Assembly (NCBI GenBank): GCA_036564195.1
Contig: DATCLA010000142.1
Location: 1-11,104 of the forward strand
Length of the DNA: 11,104 bases
Reading direction: 5' to 3'
DNA from: DATCLA01 sp036564195
GTDB lineage: Bacteria; Bacillota; UBA4882; UBA8346
The translations under genes and the position numbers were made by a program. Positions 7,114-11,104 of this stretch are shown here, in pieces (the stretch's first letter is position 1; each line of letters begins with the position of its first letter). The notes beneath the pieces were generated by a model. It made no database searches and had not been told where the DNA came from. It saw only the letters and a list, made by a program, of their open reading frames with translations.

Positions 7114-8745
7114 TTGAAACTTTGGGCCGATAACTGCCCACCCAATTTTGCACATAAATATTATTTGCTCTCGGCAGAAATGGCCATCATTGCGCATGAA
7201 CCCCTGGAGACCGTGGTTGATCAGTTCAAAAAGGCCATAGATTCAATCGGTGCCAACGATTTCATTCAATTTCGAGCGCTTTGCAACGAGTTGTGTGGAA
7301 AGTTCTGGATGAATCGGGGAAATGAAACCATTGCCAAAGCATTTATCAGGGAAGCTTATTATTTATATAAACACTGGGGAGCCTACCGCAAAGTCGCGCT
7401 CTTGGAACAAAACTATTCGCAATACTTGATAACGCAAGAAGAGTTACGGATTGGTTCAAGGGGAATTCACTCAATAACGTATAGTTCCATCGATATGATG
7501 TGCATTCTAAAATCGGCTCAAGCTATCTCCAGTGAGATCAAGATCGAAAAGCTTTTAACGATATTGATCCGGACCATGATTGAGAACGCCGGCGCGCAGC
7601 GGGGTTGTCTTTTGTTGAAAAACGAAGCCGATAACAGGTTATATATCGAAGCGACTTATAATGTAGCCTCTGAAAAAGTACAAGTTATGCAGTCGCTCCC
7701 ATTTACGGAAGGCAAAGAGCTTTGTCCGGAAATTGTCCAATACGTGGCCCGTACTTATGAAAGCGTCCTTATTCAGAACGCCCTTTCCGACGTCAATTAT
7801 CAAATGAACCCCTATATATTGAAAAACCAAATTAAATCAGTGCTCTGCCTACCCGTCATCTATCAAAATCGACTCAAGGGCGTGGTTTATTTAGAGAACA
7901 ATCTTTCCGACAACGTATTTACCTCGGAAAGACTGGAGATTCTTAAAATCTTGGCTTCCCAAGCGTCCATTTCAATCGAAAATGCCCGATTATATGAGAA
8001 TATGGAGGAAAAAGTAAGGGAGAGAACAGCTCAGTTAAATAAAGCCAATGAAAAACTTAAAGAGTTGTCCTTCCTTGACCCTTTGACAAACTTGTACAAT
8101 CGAAGGTATACTTTCGAATTTCTATCCGATAAGACCAGAAACTTTATTAAACACAAAGTCAATTTACTGAGGAGTGACGATAAAGGGAAACAAGCAACCA
8201 TGAAGAATGTTATTGGAGTGTATTTAATCGATATTGACCATTTCAAAGAGGTCAATGATACCTATGGTCATTTGGCTGGAGATAATGTGCTGAAATCGAT
8301 ATCAAAAGTACTGAAGGATATGATTCGGGCCAATGACTTTTTAGTGCGTTGGGGCGGTGAAGAATTCTTAATCATTCTTTATAATACGAAACCGGAATAC
8401 TTGAAACGATTTGCCCGAAAAGTCGTGGAGACAGTCAGAGAAACGCCTCTGCAACTATCCGTTGCTTCAACCATATACAGAACTTGTTCTTTGGGATATG
8501 TAAAGATGCCTTTGGATACCAATAATCCCGAACTTTTAAACCTGGAACAAATGATCAATCTCAGCGATTATGCGTTATACTGCGCTAAAGAGAAAGGAAG
8601 AAACTGTGCGGCGCAATTTAAATTGAATAAACAGGTTGATGTGGATAATACGATTAAAAAGTATTTGATCAATTTATCTACAGACTTTAACAAAGATACT
8701 GTTATGAATAATGAGTATTTTAAAATCGAGTATACAAAGCCCTAA
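7114..8745 (+). CDS. GAF-GGDEF diguanylate cyclase part of the amber-split giant signalling protein
   Basis: This is the same reading frame as the kinase part, so residue numbers continue from 3538. It contains the end of the TPR-like region (to about 1310), a GAF domain (about 1325-1487), a coiled-coil linker (about 1487-1510), and a GGDEF domain (about 1510-1700) with a short tail. The cyclase looks active: metal-site D1565 in LIDIDHFK and the signature G1606-GEEF. The inhibitory I-site R1597-A-N-D1600 lies exactly five residues before GGEEF, so feedback by cyclic-di-GMP is expected. Starting at the TTG at 7114 gives 543 residues, but no Shine-Dalgarno precedes it. ATGs at 7180 and 7309 are in frame, the latter after a weak GGAAAG. 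It is best read as the C-terminal half of the preceding gene, made by readthrough, by weak internal initiation, or not at all. The stop is TAA. Confidence 0.85.
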   Translation: MKLWADNCPPNFAHKYYLLSAEMAIIAHEPLETVVDQFKKAIDSIGANDFIQFRALCNELCGKFWMNRGNETIAKAFIREAYYLYKHWGAYRKVALLEQNYSQYLITQEELRIGSRGIHSITYSSIDMMCILKSAQAISSEIKIEKLLTILIRTMIENAGAQRGCLLLKNEADNRLYIEATYNVASEKVQVMQSLPFTEGKELCPEIVQYVARTYESVLIQNALSDVNYQMNPYILKNQIKSVLCLPVIYQNRLKGVVYLENNLSDNVFTSERLEILKILASQASISIENARLYENMEEKVRERTAQLNKANEKLKELSFLDPLTNLYNRRYTFEFLSDKTRNFIKHKVNLLRSDDKGKQATMKNVIGVYLIDIDHFKEVNDTYGHLAGDNVLKSISKVLKDMIRANDFLVRWGGEEFLIILYNTKPEYLKRFARKVVETVRETPLQLSVASTIYRTCSLGYVKMPLDTNNPELLNLEQMINLSDYALYCAKEKGRNCAAQFKLNKQVDVDNTIKKYLINLSTDFNKDTVMNNEYFKIEYTKP

Positions 8746-8811
8746 TAGGGAATTCACATGGTTGTACTTCAAAATATTCTTCTCATCTGGAATAACCGTG
8801 GTATTTGGGTT

Positions 8812-8850
8812 GAAGGGAGTGTTTCATAAACCCACTGCGATTGTCCCTTC
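8812..8850. repeat. Inverted repeat after the GGDEF gene
   Basis: GAAGGGA (8812-8818) and TCCCTTC (8844-8850) form a perfect 7-bp inverted repeat around a 25-base centre. It lies 67 bases after the TAA of the cyclase part. No T-run follows on either strand, so it is at most a weak 3'-end structure for the plus-strand transcript. Confidence 0.35.
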
Positions 8851-8866
8851 GTTACCCTATCCTCAT

Positions 8867-8900
8867 AAAAAAACAAGGACTATACTTCTGGACAGTCCTT
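8867..8900 (-). terminator. Rho-independent terminator of the chemotaxis receptor gene
   Basis: On the minus strand AAGGACT (8900-8894) pairs with AGTCCTT (8881-8875) around a 12-base loop, followed by G and seven T (plus-strand A8867-A8873). It lies about 100 bases past the stop of the receptor gene and faces the convergent cyclase gene. Confidence 0.85.
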
Positions 8901-8912
8901 CACTTACTTCAT

Positions 8913-8930
8913 TAATATTATATAATATTA
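8913..8930. repeat. Perfect 18-base AT palindrome
   Basis: TAATATTATATAATATTA is its own reverse complement and contains only A and T. It lies between the receptor stop and its terminator, in the gap between convergent genes. It could be a protein-binding or melting site, or simple AT-rich drift. Confidence 0.5.
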
Positions 8931-8999
8931 TATTATAAGTCTATCTGCTTGGGAGACCGTCTGGGGACACTACAATGCGCAAAAATTAATTTATAAAAA

Positions 9000-11036
9000 T
9001 CATACTTTAAACTTGTTCACCGAAATTTTCATGGTTTCAACAATTTCTGATAAATTACTGGCAAGCGCGGCCACTTCTTTTGCACTTGAGCTCTGCAATT
9101 GTGCTGAAGCTGAGATCTCTTCGGCAGTCGCCATATTTTCTTCGTTAATAGCAGCCATTGAAGAGGCAGCACTAATGACTCGGTCATTATGTTCCGCCAT
9201 TTTTTGGGCTGATACCGCTACCTCTTGAATTTTGGTAAATGTGTCATTGAGTTGTGTAAAGATATTTTCAAATGTAGAAACATCTTGAACAATTAAATTT
9301 TTACTTGTTTCAAATTGAGTTACTGCTTTTTGAATCGTTTCTGCAGCATTAATGTTGCGATTAATCATTTCTACAATTACCTTGTTTATTTCTGACGAGG
9401 ATTGTTTTGATTGTTCAGCTAACTTTCTTGTTTCATTTGCAATCACACTAAATCCTTTACCCTGTTCTCCGGCGCGCGCCGCTTCAATCGCCGTGTTGAG
9501 AGCTAGTAAAGTAGTTTGTTCAGCAATACCTTTAATCAATGCAGATGTTTCTTTAATTCTTTCGGAAGATTGGTTTATCCCTTCAATAATGGAACTTACT
9601 TCTTTAGTATTATTATAAAGGGTTTCTATATCTGAAAGCACTTTGATGGATACTTTTTGGCCTTCTTGCGCCGAAGCTGCCACATTCTTAGAGAAATCTG
9701 CAATTTTTTGTGAATCATTCGACACTTTTTTTACTAAATCTCCTAAACCAGTAATATTTTCGACTGTTTGGTTAATTTGGACAGTTTGTTCCGTAGAGGC
9801 TTTAGCCATATATTCGATAGAGTTGGCAACTTCTGTTGCTGATTTACCTGCCTCCTTTGAGGTATCTTTCAACTTTTCGCTTGCGGTAGCTAATATTTTG
9901 GCTTGTGCATTAATATTGCTTATCAAATTGCGTAAATTGTCAATTGCGTAATTAAAACCATCAACCAATTGGCCAAATTCTTGAGTTCCTTTAAAAAATC
10001 CCCGGTCTTTTTCAATTTTAAGTGTTTTGGTTAAATCACCTGTTGCCACCATCTTGACTAAATTAACCATAGCTTGGATCGGAGCACTGATTTGGAGTGC
10101 TACCTGAAAACTACTTATTCCGCCGACGGATAAGAAGATAAAGGAGATTAAAGCGATTATCCTCTGCATCCGGTGCAATGTTGCAAAGACTTCACTTTTT
10201 GGGGCGGTTAATCCCAAGGACCAATTCGTCCCGGGCACAGGGTGATAGGCTACATAGTTAACAGCGCCATGATATTTATATTCTCCAAGTCCTTCCTTAC
10301 CATCGGTCATCTTTCGGACCAAGGCAGCTATTGACTGAAGATTGGAATCTTTTTTTGCGGCTTTAATAACATTTTCACCATTAATTACCTTATGCAGATC
10401 ATAATGGGCCACATAAGTTCCATCATGATTGACGATAAACGCCTTGCCGTTTTTGCCAAAGTTAATATCGGCAACGAGTTTACTTAAGGTATTGCCATCG
10501 CGTGATAAACCTAAAATCCCAATAACCTTATTTTGACTATTTTTAATTGGCACCGCTTGAACGACTATCAACTTACCCACAGTACCGGCAGCTTTGCTGA
10601 TCATCGGATCAGATATAGCGTTTTCACCGTGAATAGCTTTGATCAAATAGTCGCGCATAGGCAGTTGGACGTCTTTTACTTTATTATTGAAACCTCTACC
10701 GCTGGTATCGGCAACGGTCATATCGTAATAACCTTTATCAGACGCCACTCGACCTAAAAGAGCCATTATTTCGGCTTGGTTTCCCCAAAAATCTTGAAAC
10801 AACTTGACTCTGGCCAATCCGTTCAATACACTATAATGTTCATTTATTCTACTATTAAAAACATTTACACTTTGTCTGACTATTACCTGCATCGAATTAT
10901 TCGTATCCTTCCTAACCCCTGAAGCGATAATATAATTTGCAATAAGGGCCAGACCGATACAAACCAGAGCAATGATCATCACGACTGACAATGTTATTTG
11001 TGACTTGATACTTTTAAGTGGCAATCCAATCTTCAT
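9000..11036 (-). CDS. Methyl-accepting chemotaxis protein with double-Cache sensor
   Basis: A 678-residue transmembrane chemoreceptor with the usual order. TM1 spans about 14-37. An extracytoplasmic sensor of about 250 residues (38-290) resembles double Cache (dCache_1), with the repeat elements YDMTVADTSG and KAFIVNHDGTYVAHYD. TM2 spans about 293-315, followed by HAMP (about 316-370) and a long coiled-coil signalling domain (380-678). The hairpin tip is well conserved around EAARAGEQGKGF (E524 in GEQG), with small departures from the common form (EQTTLLALNTAIEAA; later IANETRKLAEQ). It should signal through CheW and CheA and be methylated on flanking Glu/Gln; no CheW-tether pentapeptide ends the protein. 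The ligand cannot be told from sequence alone. The start is ATG with AAGGAAGG 9 bases upstream; the stop is TGA. It is a single gene, convergent with the kinase-cyclase gene. No other chemotaxis gene is in the window. Confidence 0.95.
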   Translation of the reverse strand: MKIGLPLKSIKSQITLSVVMIIALVCIGLALIANYIIASGVRKDTNNSMQVIVRQSVNVFNSRINEHYSVLNGLARVKLFQDFWGNQAEIMALLGRVASDKGYYDMTVADTSGRGFNNKVKDVQLPMRDYLIKAIHGENAISDPMISKAAGTVGKLIVVQAVPIKNSQNKVIGILGLSRDGNTLSKLVADINFGKNGKAFIVNHDGTYVAHYDLHKVINGENVIKAAKKDSNLQSIAALVRKMTDGKEGLGEYKYHGAVNYVAYHPVPGTNWSLGLTAPKSEVFATLHRMQRIIALISFIFLSVGGISSFQVALQISAPIQAMVNLVKMVATGDLTKTLKIEKDRGFFKGTQEFGQLVDGFNYAIDNLRNLISNINAQAKILATASEKLKDTSKEAGKSATEVANSIEYMAKASTEQTVQINQTVENITGLGDLVKKVSNDSQKIADFSKNVAASAQEGQKVSIKVLSDIETLYNNTKEVSSIIEGINQSSERIKETSALIKGIAEQTTLLALNTAIEAARAGEQGKGFSVIANETRKLAEQSKQSSSEINKVIVEMINRNINAAETIQKAVTQFETSKNLIVQDVSTFENIFTQLNDTFTKIQEVAVSAQKMAEHNDRVISAASSMAAINEENMATAEEISASAQLQSSSAKEVAALASNLSEIVETMKISVNKFKV

Positions 11037-11097
11037 CTTAATACGCCTTCCTTTTTACTTTTTAAGTTGGTCAAACTAAAACAAAAATTAGACCATT

Positions 11098-11103
11098 AGT
11101 ATA
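11098..11103 (-). promoter_or_regulatory. Possible -10 element of the chemoreceptor gene
   Basis: TATACT on the minus strand lies at the window edge, giving a leader of about 55 bases. Its -35 region would fall outside the window, so it cannot be judged. The leader also holds a 5-bp inverted repeat (TGGTC/GACCA). Confidence 0.25.
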
Positions 11104-11104
11104 C

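Noticed and set aside
8711..8938. 75-codon plus-strand frame after the cyclase
   Set aside because: It overlaps the cyclase end in another frame, runs through the receptor terminator and AT palindrome, and has no ribosome binding site.

Overview
The window looks like a chromosomal segment of a moderately AT-rich, probably Gram-positive (Bacillota-like) bacterium. The signs are purine-rich ribosome binding sites, tRNA genes with an encoded CCA end, intrinsic terminators with T-runs, and a secreted enzyme with a Gram-positive type signal peptide. This placement is an inference; no 16S or other taxonomic marker is present.

Layout. Bases 139-414 hold a minus-strand tRNA unit (Lys-TTT then Glu-TTC) with an extended -10 promoter and a terminator. 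Diverging from it is a small gene (603-917) for a 104-residue double zinc-ribbon protein, with its own promoter, a roughly 110-base leader and a terminator. Next, on the minus strand (1165-2604), is a secreted CBM2-linker-CE4 enzyme predicted to deacetylate a plant or cell-wall polysaccharide. About 930 bases without a clear gene follow (2605-3537). They contain promoter-like elements, a short plus-strand reading frame interrupted by TAA, and an uninterrupted 92-codon minus-strand frame without a normal start; these may be remnants of small genes.

The centre is a giant signalling protein read on the plus strand from 3538 to 8745. In order it has a Ser/Thr protein kinase, an AAA/STAND-type ATPase, a long helical TPR-like region, GAF, a coiled coil, and a GGDEF diguanylate cyclase. 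A single in-frame amber codon (TAG, 7048-7050) splits it into a 1170-codon first part and a second part carrying GAF-GGDEF. Reading frame, domain order and the absence of a good start signal for the second part all suggest one ancestral gene of about 1735 codons. All visible catalytic motifs in both halves are intact.

Convergent to it, on the minus strand (9000-11036), is a methyl-accepting chemotaxis protein with a double-Cache-like sensor. Its terminator and an 18-base AT palindrome sit in the gap between the two. The right half of the window is thus devoted to sensing and signalling (protein phosphorylation, cyclic-di-GMP synthesis, chemotaxis), and the left half to translation and extracellular carbohydrate work. 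No mobile element, CRISPR array or phage gene was recognised.
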